From assembly GCA_018287875.1 (NCBI GenBank), contig JAGVVL010000013.1, forward strand, positions 806,001-870,000: a stretch of 64,000 nucleotides of DNA, read 5' to 3'. The DNA is from Nigrospora sphaerica. Lineage: Eukaryota > Ascomycota > Sordariomycetes > Amphisphaeriales > Apiosporaceae. The notes beneath the pieces are model-generated. The model was not told the origin of the DNA, did not search any database, and was given only the letters and a program-made list of their open reading frames with translations. Below, piece by piece: positions 45,617 to 57,216 of this stretch. Each line of letters opens with the position of its first letter. The first letter of the stretch is position 1. A program made the translations under genes and the position numbers.

Positions 45617-48600
45617 AACTTTCAACCAAAAAAAACTTCTCGAAACCAAAAAAAAAAAAAAAAAAAAAAAACTTTTTCGAAACCGACCCCACATGGCGAT
45701 AACTTCACAACCACGACTCTATAAGCTACCGGATAGCCCGGAAACCGTTACTAGGGCTTTATTTAGCCTAGAAATGGTCGATTCTCCACCCTCGAGGCAA
45801 AGCGCGGGTGGTGGGAGCCGCCATAGGCCCGCCCCACCCCCCGAGCCGTCACCTCCGGACTTAAGAACACTATCGCCAGACAGCATTACAGCACTTGGAC
45901 GCAGTCCAGAGGATATACGCAGCACTATAGACGACTTCAAACGCTTCCTAGCTGGTGAAGTCAACATTGTGGCCTTGGCTGCAGCAGTTTAAGCCGCTAT
46001 TCCGGTTTTAAAGACGGCGGCTAAGGAACCGGACAACCAGCCCAGCGTCGAAAGACGTATCAACGCTATCGAGAACACGCTGTAAGCTATCTATAAGGAA
46101 ATTAAAGCTCCTAAGATGTACACTGCAGCTGCTACTGCCCCTACCGCCGCCCCGGCGCCTAGGGCCCCCCAGGTAGCCAAGACTCTGCCTCCTCGACACG
46201 AACGGGAGGTAACGGTTAAGGCCGCAGGAACTGAAGGCCGCACCTACAAAGAGATCGTGCGAAAAGTTAACGCAGCAACAAGTAAAGAGACAGCAATAGC
46301 CGCACGGAAGCTTCCTAGCAGAGACTATGCTATTACCTACAAGACAGCAGAAGAGAAGCGACAACTGGAAACTGACCAGGCCTGGACCACCGAGGCCTTC
46401 GGAGAGAACGCCTCTATCCAGAAGAGAAAGATCCTAGTAGTGGCCCATGGCATTAACAAGGAGGCTATAGAAACGAACTAAGGGCAGCTAGAAGTCCAAC
46501 TCCGGAACCAGCCCGGCGGCCCTATCGACGTCCTGGAGGCCAAGCTCCCTCGCAACGCTAAGACCTCGTCTAGGAAGATCACGGCCCTATATATTGCAGT
46601 ACCCACGGTCCAACAAGCGGAACAGCTATGCCGAGACGGCCTTATATGGCAGTATGGCTACTATCTATGCGAGCCCTTCGCTAAAGGAGCATAGCTTAAG
46701 CAATGTTACCACTGCTACCGTTATAGATATATCGCCTATGTCTGCCGCCACGCACGTAGGTGCGGGCTCTGCTCTTCAACAAAGCATGACGATAAAGAAT
46801 GCCTAGAAGCCGAGAATAAGACCCGGTACTGCTGTCCAGCATACCGAGGACCACACACTACGTAGTTTAAGGAGTGTCCAGTCCGCCAAGAGCAGGTCCA
46901 GATCGCTAAGGCTGCTTATATCACGAGACCGAAGGGATTCGCACTGCCCTCGTAAGAACCCCCTAAGCCAACAGCCGAAGACTGGCAGACAGTACAGCCG
47001 CGGAAGCGTCGAGCAACCAGCTGCCGTACTAGAAGCACTAGCAGAGCCCGCAGCAGAACCCACGAAGAGATAGACGACATAGACATCGAAACACCGGAGT
47101 CAACATTAAACAGCATCCACGCTCGACTATGACAGCGCTAAGGATCCTACACTAGAACACGTAGAAAAGCAAGAAAGTATAGATCCTAGCAGTTGATGCC
47201 ATCTCTAAAGAGTACGACGTCCTAGCTATCTAAGAGCCCTAGCGAAACCCAAATATGCCGACCACCTACTGCCTAAGATCCTCTCTATACCACCTACTTT
47301 ACGCGATCGAGGGAGGTAGGGTATGCATTTACATTAATAAGAAGTATACCCTAACACAGTGGCCATACGAGGCGCAGCTAAATAGGTGTCGTATCACAAT
47401 CTAACTACCAGACGGTCCTATAACGGTTATCTGCATATACTCGCCTCCCCCTGGGTCCACTAGCAGATCGGACCTGCCAGCTATCGAAGCCCTCTATACC
47501 GAACCCCAGCTAAGACGAACAGTCCTTATAGGAGACTTTAACGTCCACCACCCTGTCTGGGGAGGACACAACGTCCGACCCTATAAGGCAGCTAATAAGC
47601 TACTCCAGCTAGCAGAATCCTGGAGACTCCAGCTGATCACACCCCCTGGAACACCGACATGGACTCGAAGAGGGTGCATGGACTCCACGATCGACTTAGC
47701 GTGGGCCACGGACGATCTCCGAGCTGCCTACGACGGGTATGCCCCATTTGCTGGATCCGATCACCTCCCCTAGGTGATACGCATAGCTGGACCCTATACA
47801 GACCGCCAAGACAGGCCACGACACAGCTGGAAAACAGCTGACTATAACCAGGCGAAGGCAGAAGCAGCACACCTACCACAGCCAGGGCGACTCGAGACAC
47901 TAGAAGAAATCGATAGCTACACTGAAACGTTAACTAAGGAGCTAACTCGGATAGCCGACTTAGTTGCCCCCCTCCGCTACTCTAAAAGGAGAGGCAAAAC
48001 CTGGTGGAACCGCGAGACAGAAGAAGCTATAAAGAAGGAGCGAAGAGCTTAGCAGATATGGCTTTCCGATAGGACAGACGTAGCTTGGCGAGCCCTCCGG
48101 CAGTCAACTCTTTTAAAAAAGAAAGCAATCCGAGAAGCCAAGACGGCGTCCTGGAGACATATGCTCCACAAGGCGTCTAGCTAGCCAGCTGGCATCTGGA
48201 ATATTGCGAGATAGGTAAGAACGGAAGGAGCAGCACCGCTGTTACCCCTACACTCTACATACCGCGTGGCGAAGCAACGACCCATAAGGAGAAAACAGAG
48301 GCCTTCCGAAAGAGGTTCTATCCCCTCCCTAAGGCCACGTACACCGGCTTCCGAATAACGAACCGGCTCGCAGCGCCTCTCGATATGGACAGCAACGTGA
48401 CAGCAGAACAAGTCCAAGATGTCCTTACTAAGGCAGGCCAGTGGAAGGCACCTGGACCAGACCAGCTTCCGAACGGATTCCTTAAACGCCTAGGAAAGCC
48501 CCTCTTCCAGGCCTTGGCCTCCCTAGCGGAAGCGTGCTGGCATATAGGATACTATCCAAGAGCGTTCCGGAAAGCAGTCACCGTTATCCTCCGGAAGCCA

Positions 48601-50876
48601 GGAAAGCAGCCAAACGAGTATCACCAAGCCGGCAGATGGAGACCTATTGCGCTGCTTAACACCATAGGGAAAGCGATCGAGAGCCTACTAACGCAACGGC
48701 TAGCTAGCTTTACCAAAGAGAACGGACTGCTCCCGGACGAACAGATGGGCAACTGGAAAGGCCGCTCCATAGAAACGGCCTTGCGGTTGCTAACGGACCT
48801 AGTCCGCACAGCCTGGAAATATAGAGGCGCAGCAACCCTTCTATCGCTAAATATTTCGGGCGCTTTCGACTCGGTCGACTATGGAAGGCTTCTCGCTAAC
48901 CTGCGAGCACTAAGGGTCCCTATATAGACTATCAGCTGGATCCGAAGCTTCCTATTTAACCGGTCCACGACGCTATTCTTCGACGGCTAAGAATCGGACG
49001 AGATCCTAGTCCCGGCAGGCGTCCCGCAGGGCTCACCTCTGTCGCCTATCCTCTTCTGCCTCTATACAGCCGGCCTTTATAAGGCTCTCCGCGCCGTACC
49101 AGGAAAGCTACTATAGCCTTCGTAGACGACACGAACCTCGTGGGCTTCGGTTTAAACCCCGAGCAGACCTGCGAGCGGCTGGAAGCCGCTCACAGGATCT
49201 GTAAGGAATGGGCAGTCAGCCACGGCATGACCTTTGCAGTCCAGAAATATCACCTAGTCCACTTCTCTCGAAGACGGAAAGGTCCGGACACGAAGATAGC
49301 CTTAGAAGGCCACGAAATCGAACCAGAAGACTCCTGCCGCGTCCTTGGCATCCAGGTGGATAGACGTCTCCGCTGGGACGTCCACATCCAGTCGATATCG
49401 AAGAAGATGGCAACGCAGGTCTATGCTCTAGATCGGATAGCCGGCTCGACATAGGGCGCGTCTCTCTAGCGAGCCCGCCAAGTCTATACAGCCGTCGTAC
49501 GGTCTGCAATAGGCTATGGAGCTTCAGAGTGGCACCGCCAGATCTCGAAAAATAGAGCCAAGGCACTTAACGACGTCCAGACAGAGTGCCTCCGAAAGGT
49601 CACAGGAGCTTTCAAAGCCACGGCTACCGCAGTACTAGAAACGGAAGCTTACGTGTCCCCCTTAGACACGTGGCTCAACAGAAGGGTGGCGGCATTGGAA
49701 GAGAGGCTCTAACAGCCGCGTATCGCATCACTCATCCAAGCGAGATGCGAAAGCGCAGCTAGATGGATCCTAACAAGACCGACTCGCTGGCGCAGACCGA
49801 AAGGCCCCGACGCTCCCGATCGTAAGAGGTGGCTAGACAAATGGCTAGCTGGAGACTCAGTATATAAGGCTGAGGAGAGAGACTGGCTTCAAAGATGGCA
49901 ACAAGCGCAGTAAAATCGAACAGCACGAACCCCAGCAGCAACTAAGATGCCGCCAGATAAGCACGTCCTCAAGCTCTATAAGGGACTCCATAAGGCCGAG
50001 AGCTCCATCCTCGTCCAAGCGAGGACTGGCAAGATTGGGCTACGAGACTTCCTTTTTAAGCGTAGGGTCCCAGGCTTCGATAGCCCTTAGTGCGTTTGCG
50101 GTCAGGGCAGGGAGACCGTCTGGCATATCCTCGTTTTCTGCCCACGGGAAAGAGAAAGACGAGAGCATCTCGTCCAAGCTCTAGGAGAACCGATAGACAC
50201 GGACAGGATGCTCAACACCCCAGGAAAAGCAGGAATCATTGCAAGATGGCTACTCCGCTCCGGAAGGCTGGACATGTTCCAGCTAGCGAATCAACTTATC
50301 AGCTAGGAAGCGGGCGCGCTGAGCCCGATCTCGGTATGGCAGGTCAAAGAGCAGATAGAAGCGGTGCGACGCAGCAGAACCTAGGTTTTTCACCCGGCCG
50401 GACGTCAGCCCGGAACGGTTTTCCTAGGCTAAGATGCGCAGGGGGTCCTCATGGCCTAGATAGGTCGCTAGGTGTAAGAACAATAATAATAATAATAATA
50501 ATAATTCTCGTCTTCTGCCCACAGGAAAGAGAACGACGAGAGCGCCTAATCCAGGCCTTAGGAGAACCGATAGACACAGATAGGATACTCGACTCCCCAG
50601 GGAAAGCAGGGATTATCGCGAGATGGCTACTCCGTTCAGGTAGGCTAGGCATGTTCCAGCTTGCAAATCAACTCATTAGCTAGGAAGCGGGCACGATGAG
50701 CCCGATCTCGGTATGGCAGGTCAAATAGCAGGAGGAAGCGGAGCGACGCAGAGGAACCCAGGTTTTTCACCCGGCCGGACGACAGCCCGGAACGGTTTTC
50801 CTGGGCTTAGACATGCAGGGGGTCCTCATGGCCTAGAAAGGTCGCTAGGCGTAAGAATAATAAATAAATAAATAAA
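45617..50876 (+). mobile_element. Composite Tad-like LINE (copy B plus a 3' fragment)
   Basis: A perfect 14-bp duplication, tatgtatctgaacc, flanks the whole block (45603-45616 and 50877-50890). Inside are an initial A-rich stub, full-length copy B (about 45670-50503: gag from 45777, endonuclease about 47510-47770, reverse transcriptase 48385-49140, terminal Cys motif near 50095-50140, (AAT)n tail), then a second 3' end (50504-50876) of the same family with its own (AAAT)n tail. The outer duplication fits the fragment, so copy B probably landed inside, or recombined with, an older insertion. Confidence 0.8.
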
Positions 50877-50890
50877 TATGTATCTGAACC

Positions 50891-51610
50891 CACTCTTATC
50901 CGTAACCTATGAGCCCCACATCATAGGGTGACGTCATAGTCAAAATAGTAGCGGGCGCTCTCGAAACCACACGTATTACTAATAGCGACAGAATGTTTGT
51001 GCCTGATGGCTGGATAACGTATCAGACCAGAATGGCCAGTTGGACATGCGGCTATAGTAAGCAAAAACCCCGTGGCTGTCAGGGGAGACCATGGAGATGG
51101 CGCCGGCGATGCGCGGTAGCCGTTTCCAGGTTTTTCAGTGGGGAGGAACGCGCGGCTCTACGTCGCGTCCGCCGCTTTCAGGGCCCCCAGCGACTCGACT
51201 AGCATGCCAAGTCACCACGCAGGACCACGTCCCGGTACCTGACAGCGGAAGATTACGTCAGGGCTGCGGGGCGTGAATAACGGAGCACGGATCTCGGCAC
51301 GAGCCTACACAGTAGACCACCGCGAGATCGCGGCCTGGGCCGGCCTTGCCCGCGGCCGGGGCTGTGGGGGGTGAGCGACTGCTGTTGGTTTCATCATTGT
51401 GCCATGACGCATAAGGCTCAATGACGCACCGCGCTGAATGGAGGTCGTGGATGGAGGATGAAGATGAATATATAGGACGGGGCTCTTTCTTTGGGAGAGT
51501 CAATTTCATTCATTCATCACCAACATCGACATCAACACCCACCGAATACTTTTTCATATTTTAACAACTTGCAACGAACATCGCCATCATCGCCACCAAG
51601 AACCTTCACA
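50891..51610. promoter_or_regulatory. Upstream region of the 68-aa gene
   Basis: Contains a perfect CRE-like tgacgtca (50929-50936) and a TATA-like aatatata near 51465-51475, about 140 bp before the start. No ORF of note. Confidence 0.4.
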
Positions 51611-51875
51611 ATGGACAAGATCAAGTCGATGACCGAGAACAAGCTGGGTGGCGGCAGCTCCGCCCCCGGCAACGGCATCGAGCGCAAGGCCGACAGCATG
51701 GCCAGCAAGCGTACGCCTCCTCCAGTCCCCTCCTTGCCCGTCTCGGCCCCGAGCTCACATGAACACAGAGGTCGACATGGCCGCCGGCTCGCACGGTGTC
51801 TCCAAGGAGCACCAGAACACCCTACACAACGGTATCAACAAGAAGATTAATGAGAAGATCCCCGGTGGCAACTAA
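51611..51875 (+). CDS. Small hydrophilic protein, function unknown
   Basis: Two exons, 51611-51710 and 51769-51875, joined by a GTACGC...CAG intron of 58 nt, give 68 aa. The product is rich in Lys, Gly, Asn and Ser with no signal peptide or membrane segment (MDKIKSMTENKLGGG start, KINEKIPGGN end). A good TATA-like element and a Kozak-like context (cacaatgg) precede it. I do not recognise the family; it has the look of a small, abundant, stress- or conidiation-type hydrophilic protein, but that is only compositional. It is the only host gene seen between 39.4 and 64 kb and is not obviously part of the polyketide cluster. Confidence 0.65.
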
Positions 51876-54800
51876 ACGTACCGTCGCACGGGTGACGACA
51901 TCTTTACGAGGCATGAGAGACTGGGATGAAAAACCTCAATGTTTGTTATTAGCGATATCCTAAATAATAATGCCGAATAATCTCTAACAGCGCAGTTCCG
52001 AGTCTTGTGTGCTAGAGTGTATAGCACGTGTAATATTACGGGGGATCTCGGTGGGTCGCAAAAGAGCAGCATTTCTTTACTAGCTCCGTGGTACTTATGT
52101 ATTGTGACAGCTTACAACCTTCCCTTATACCAAGATCAAAGTGAAGCCTACGTACTGTTCGTAGTAAGGATGTTTTATCGACAATATTCACGGCCATGCT
52201 GGATCACAAGGGAAACTGAGGAGAGACCGGGGGCCATCAGTCACTTTACCTATCTTTGTGGCTCGCTGATACAACTTCCATATGAAACTGTTTTACTGTG
52301 ACAATATGCCGAATATATTCTGTCCACCAGCGGACCCCGCGTAGTGGTCAGCGGACACTTCCCGTCTATTTCTTGGAAAACTCTACTCATCACATGTTGC
52401 CTTTAACACCGAACCCGAGTCCTCGTACGCCTAAGAGTGCCTTCTAGAACAATAGCAGCCAATTGCCTCCTCATACTTGAGGATACATTATCTTAAATAG
52501 CCAGGAGGTGGGACCTAAGTCAGGATCGTTGTCAGGATCGTTGTCAATATCGCTTACAGAACGGTTTGAAGATGCTCCAGAGTCAGCAATGTATTTCACC
52601 AGCCATTTTTTTAAAAATTTATTACGAGCTTTAACTTCAGCTAGTCTACGAACCTCGACCCCTCTTTAATGTCGCTTAGCAGCGACTAGAAACTGCTGGC
52701 ATAGCCATGCGCTCTAAAGTAAAAATCTTTTGGTCTCACTATCGCGGATACGATTAATGGAAACAATATAATGAATCTAATGCTTTCCATAGCGCCATTA
52801 CAGAGTGAAGTGTATTTATCTTTCATCCTGAGGCGTCAATATATCAAATGACCATTTCCTAGACTATGATAGTAATCCGTGACCTGAGTCACTGTGGTTA
52901 TTGCTGTAGTGTTTTGTTAAAATGAGATTGCTAAAACTTACAGCTACTTAAATTTCTCCCAGAAATCAACAAGGGGGTCTAGGTTATGCTACATATAACG
53001 TCCACAAGCTTTTAATGAAGTATAAAACCGTTGGTACATTTAGATTAAACGTTACAATATCCATTTCTCAACAACCGGTGCGTGCTTGCAGACCCTCGAT
53101 AATGCTTCAAACTGAGGGACGAAGACATATGAGAGGATTTTAGAACACTCGTTTGGACCGATTCATATATAATTTGTTTCAAAGCTGCTACACCATATGA
53201 CTCGCTCATCAGATATCATGACTTATGGCATGCGGGCAAAGACGGCTCAGCATCATGATGAAAGAGCTTTGAAAGTCTTTAAGATGAATTGAAAAGCCCT
53301 TAGATAGGGCTCTACTGGCGGGATTATGGCATGGTGTTCCCAACCGAATAAAAGCTCACCAAATGATACGCCAGGCTGATACTCGGACAGATGTATACAG
53401 AGTAGCGGACCCATCTAGCCACGATTGAACACATTTGCATGCCGAAACAGTTTAGGGTTATCGTCCGGAGAACGGTGGCCGTGATTCTTAAGGTCAAATA
53501 TTTCAGACGATTTTCTTACGACGTCTGTAACATGTGAGTCCCCGAGACCTCGCTTTCCCCCTGCTATTCGATTAAGCTGCCGCTTGAACGTTCCTGCTCA
53601 GATGGCTTCAACTCCGTCCCTGATTCCTACGCACTGTTTTTCTAAGATTTAGCCTTCTATGTGAGAGTAAGAAGACGTGAGACGTTTCAGTAGTGTTCGA
53701 TTTTGGGGTCATTCGTCGCATCTCAATTGATGGTATGGAGTTGTTCTCTCTGTCTTCCCCGCTGTCGGCTAGTGGAGTGCGACTCCGGTTTTACGTAGTT
53801 CTTTACCTCTGCCGGCTGGCGCACAGCTGTCAGGCAGTACATCTGACACTTAGACTGACTGCCGTTCAATCCGGCGATTCTCTAAGTCTGGTATCTTTCG
53901 GGATTTCGGCATCTAGAAAAAATTGCTTATTAACGCATTGTTAGCTTCGTCTTCACTCAGCCCTCTTCAGCGGCGCAAATCCTGAAGCGGATTGGGCCGT
54001 GTAACCATTGTGGCGGCGCGGCTGAGGCTGGCTGCATGAGCTAGCATGTTCTGGCTATACCAGCCTCCAGCACGTCTCCCGCCCCGCGCTCACCACCGCG
54101 GCCAATAGCCAATGGACAGGCGCTTGCTCTATTGTGGATGGATAGCATAGCCTAAGGTTGGCTGCCTCCGCCACGGACTCTACCCTCGTCCCCGCGTTAT
54201 TTCTATAACGCATAGGCTTATTAAAGGGAATTATTTATTACCTAGCTTGAGCGATGAATTGATATTCGATCTATCTTTCTACGATTGCTGCCGACAAAGC
54301 TACCTACTACTCACCCTTCTTTTTAGTCTACGGTGGTGAAATACTTAATTACACCTCGCGATCGCCTTACAATACCAGTCGCCTACACTCCGGGCTTTAG
54401 GTTCTAACAAGCTATGTCGGAGGACCACCTCCGGCAATGCAATACGCTTCGACTGTTGGTAAAATAGACAAGCGCCGACTCCCATCTCGTGTCAGCCCGG
54501 CTGTCTCTCGCGCCGTCGTTGGTTGTTCCAGGCCCTCCTGAGATACGTCTCGCGCAGCATGCTGCTGCCTAGTACTCGCTCCATCCAAAGTCTATTCCTG
54601 ACATAATCTAGCATCACATACAGAGTAAAACCCGGGGCCGTACCATCAAGTAGGTCCCTCGAATAGAGGCCATATGAGTACCTAGAGAATCACCAAATGC
54701 CACACTGTCTGCTTCACCAACCCGCTCAACAGCACCATACGATAATGGGCGTCCCTTCGCCTCTACACAAAAGCGAACAGAGGTCGTGCCTAAGGGCAGC

Positions 54801-55210
54801 GCGCGATACCACCCGCGCCTTGGCATACTGAACAGCGACAGAGGCTCGCGCGAAATATAACTGACTCCAACAGAAACTACGTAAGGCTAAGATTCAGACA
54901 TCATAGGCTGTCGCGTTACTCTGCCTCGCTTGCCGCGGTAAATAGATTTCCCCACCCCTCTGCTTATAGGACTTGGACCCAGTGATTCTGTATAAGCGCT
55001 ACGATAATAACATTGACCAAGACAAGCTCTATCAATAAAGTTAACAAGATCGACGGGCTATACTTGTCTGCCTAAGAAGGCTATACAAAACTTATTCCCT
55101 CTACGATACAACGAACAGCTGCGAACGGAAAACCTTCCACTCAGCCTACCAACAAAACAGGCAGGAGATTGAAGTCGCATCAAGAAACAATTACCAACCC
55201 TTATAGAGGA
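51876..55210. other. Repeat-derived sequence without intact genes
   Basis: 3.3 kb with no supported gene. Near 52316-52370 a motif (accagcgga...ggtcagcgga) resembles the TIR of the pogo element at 13160, so a decayed relative may start here. 53695-53848 is the inverted copy of the aflR-aflD intergenic repeat. Remaining frames are short and interrupted. Confidence 0.4.
53695..53848 (-). repeat. Inverted copy of the 6754-6910 repeat
   Basis: Nearly identical, in reverse orientation, to the segment between the aflR and aflD 3' ends. Similarity stops sharply on both sides. Confidence 0.75.
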
Positions 55211-56881
55211 AAAAAAAACTTTTTCGAAACCGACCCCACATAGCGATAACTTCACAACCACGACTCTATAAGCTACCGGATAGCCCGGAAACTGTTCCTA
55301 GGGCTTCATTTAGCCTAGAAATGGTCGATTCACCACCCTCGAGGCAAAGCGCGGGTGGTGGGAGCCGCTATAGGCCCGCACCACCCCCCGAGCCGTCACC
55401 TCCGGACTCAAGAACACCATCGCTAGACAGCATCACAACACCTGGACGCAGTCCAGAGGATATACGCAGCACTATAGACGACTTCAAACGCTTCCTAGCT
55501 GGTGAAGTTAACACTGCGGCCTTAGCCGCAGCAGTTTAAGCCGCTATTCCGGTCTTAGAGACGGCGGCTAAGGAATCGGATAACCAGCCCAGCGTCGAAA
55601 GACGTGTTAATGCTATCGAGAACACGCTGCAAACTATCTATAAGGAAATCAAAGCTCCTAAGACGTACGCTACAGCCGCCACTGCCCTTACCGCAGCCCC
55701 AGCGCCTAGGGCCCCCCAGGTAGCCAAGACTCTGCCTCCTCGACACGAATAGGAGGTAACGGTTAAGGCCGCAGGAACTGAAGGCCGCACTTACAAAGAG
55801 ATCGTGCGGAAAGTCAACGCAGCAACAGGTAGAGAAACAGCAATAGCCGCACGGAAGCTTCCCAGCGGAGACTATGCTATTACCTACAAGACAGCAGACG
55901 AGAAACGATAGCTAGAAACCGACCGGGCCTAGACCACCGAGGCCTTCGGAGAGAACGCCTCCATCCAGAAGAGAAAGATCCTGGTGGTGGCCCATAGCAT
56001 TAACAAGAAGGCCATAGAGACGAACTAAGGGCAGCTAGGAGTCCAATTCCGGAACCAGCCCGGCAGCCCTATCGACATCCTAGAGGCCAAGCTCCCTCGC
56101 AACGCTAAGACCTCGTTTAGGAAGGTCACGGCCCTATACATTGCAGTACCCACGGTTTAATAAGCGGAATAGCTATATTGAGACGGCCTTATTTGGCAGT
56201 ATGGCTACTATCTATGCGAACCCTTCGCTAAAGGAGGCCAGCTTAAGCAATGCTACCACTATTACCGTTATAGATATATCGCCCGTGTCTGCCGCCACGC
56301 ACGTAGGTGTGGGCTCTGCTCTTCAACAAAGCATGATAATAAAGAATGCCCAGAAGCTAAGAATAAGACCCGGTACTGCTGTCCAGCATGCCAAGGACCA
56401 CACACTACGTGGTCTAAGGAGTGTCCAGTCCGCCAGGAGCAGGTCTAGATCGCTAAGGCTGCTTATGTCACGAGGCCGAAGGGATTCGCACTGCCCTTGC
56501 AAGAACCCCCTAAGCCAATAGCCGAGGACTAGCAGACAGTACAGCCGCGGAAGCGTCGAGCAACCAGCTGCCGTACTAGAAGCACTGGCAGAGCCCGCAG
56601 CAGAACCCACGAAGAGATAGACGACATGGACATCGAAATACCGGAGTCAACACTAAACAGCATCCACGCTCGACCATGACAGCGCTAAGGATCCTACACT
56701 AGAACACGCAGAAAAGTAAGAAAGCACAGATCCCGGCAGTTGATGCTATCTCCGAAGAATACGAAATCCTGGCTATCTAAGAGCCCTAGCGAAACCTATA
56801 TATGCCGACTACCTATTGCCTAAGATCCTCTCTGTACCACCTCCTATACACTACTGAGGGAGGTAGAGCATATATATATAT

Positions 56882-57068
56882 TGTCGCGCCGTGAGGCCAT
56901 TCCCAAGGTCGACAACCTATTAGTGGGATCACGTGAGAAGCTCCACAGGAGTCTTGGCAAGCTTCAGTATATAGTCTGCCATGTCTGGCATCTTTCCTTG
57001 CGTTGGTTTCCTTTAATGAACAACCTTGAAGTCCGTTTCTATCCTGCCAGTGCCGCTGTGGTGCGACA
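56882..57068 (+). repeat. 5' LTR of the copia element
   Basis: 187 bp, tgtcgcgccgtgagg...ggtgcgaca; identical to the 3' LTR. A 60+-codon open frame within it is incidental. Confidence 0.93.
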
Positions 57069-57079
57069 GTTATGAGCCC
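57069..57079 (+). other. Putative primer-binding site (initiator tRNA-Met half)
   Basis: gttatgagccc immediately follows the 5' LTR and is complementary to the GGGCUCAUAAC anticodon stem-loop typical of eukaryotic initiator tRNA-Met. Priming from a cleaved tRNA half is known for copia and Ty5 elements. The tRNA of this organism is not in the window, so this is by family knowledge. Confidence 0.55.
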
Positions 57080-57216
57080 GGTTCGCAGCACACCTTAACA
57101 CCACGTTATAACGCTGCCATCCAACACCCAGTAGCCTGGCAGGACAAGTCCTCACTATCCTTTCTCACACTCAAATATCCCTCTGTCCAGAGAACCCTTC
57201 ACAAGCTTCTACAATC

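Noticed and set aside
45591..45992. 133-codon plus frame with a poly-lysine stretch
   Set aside because: The lysines come from the A-tract at the LINE 5' end; the real gag-like start is near 45777.
56890..57075. 64-codon ORF repeated at 63182
   Set aside because: It lies wholly inside the copia LTRs and is identical because the LTRs are identical; no sign of a gene.
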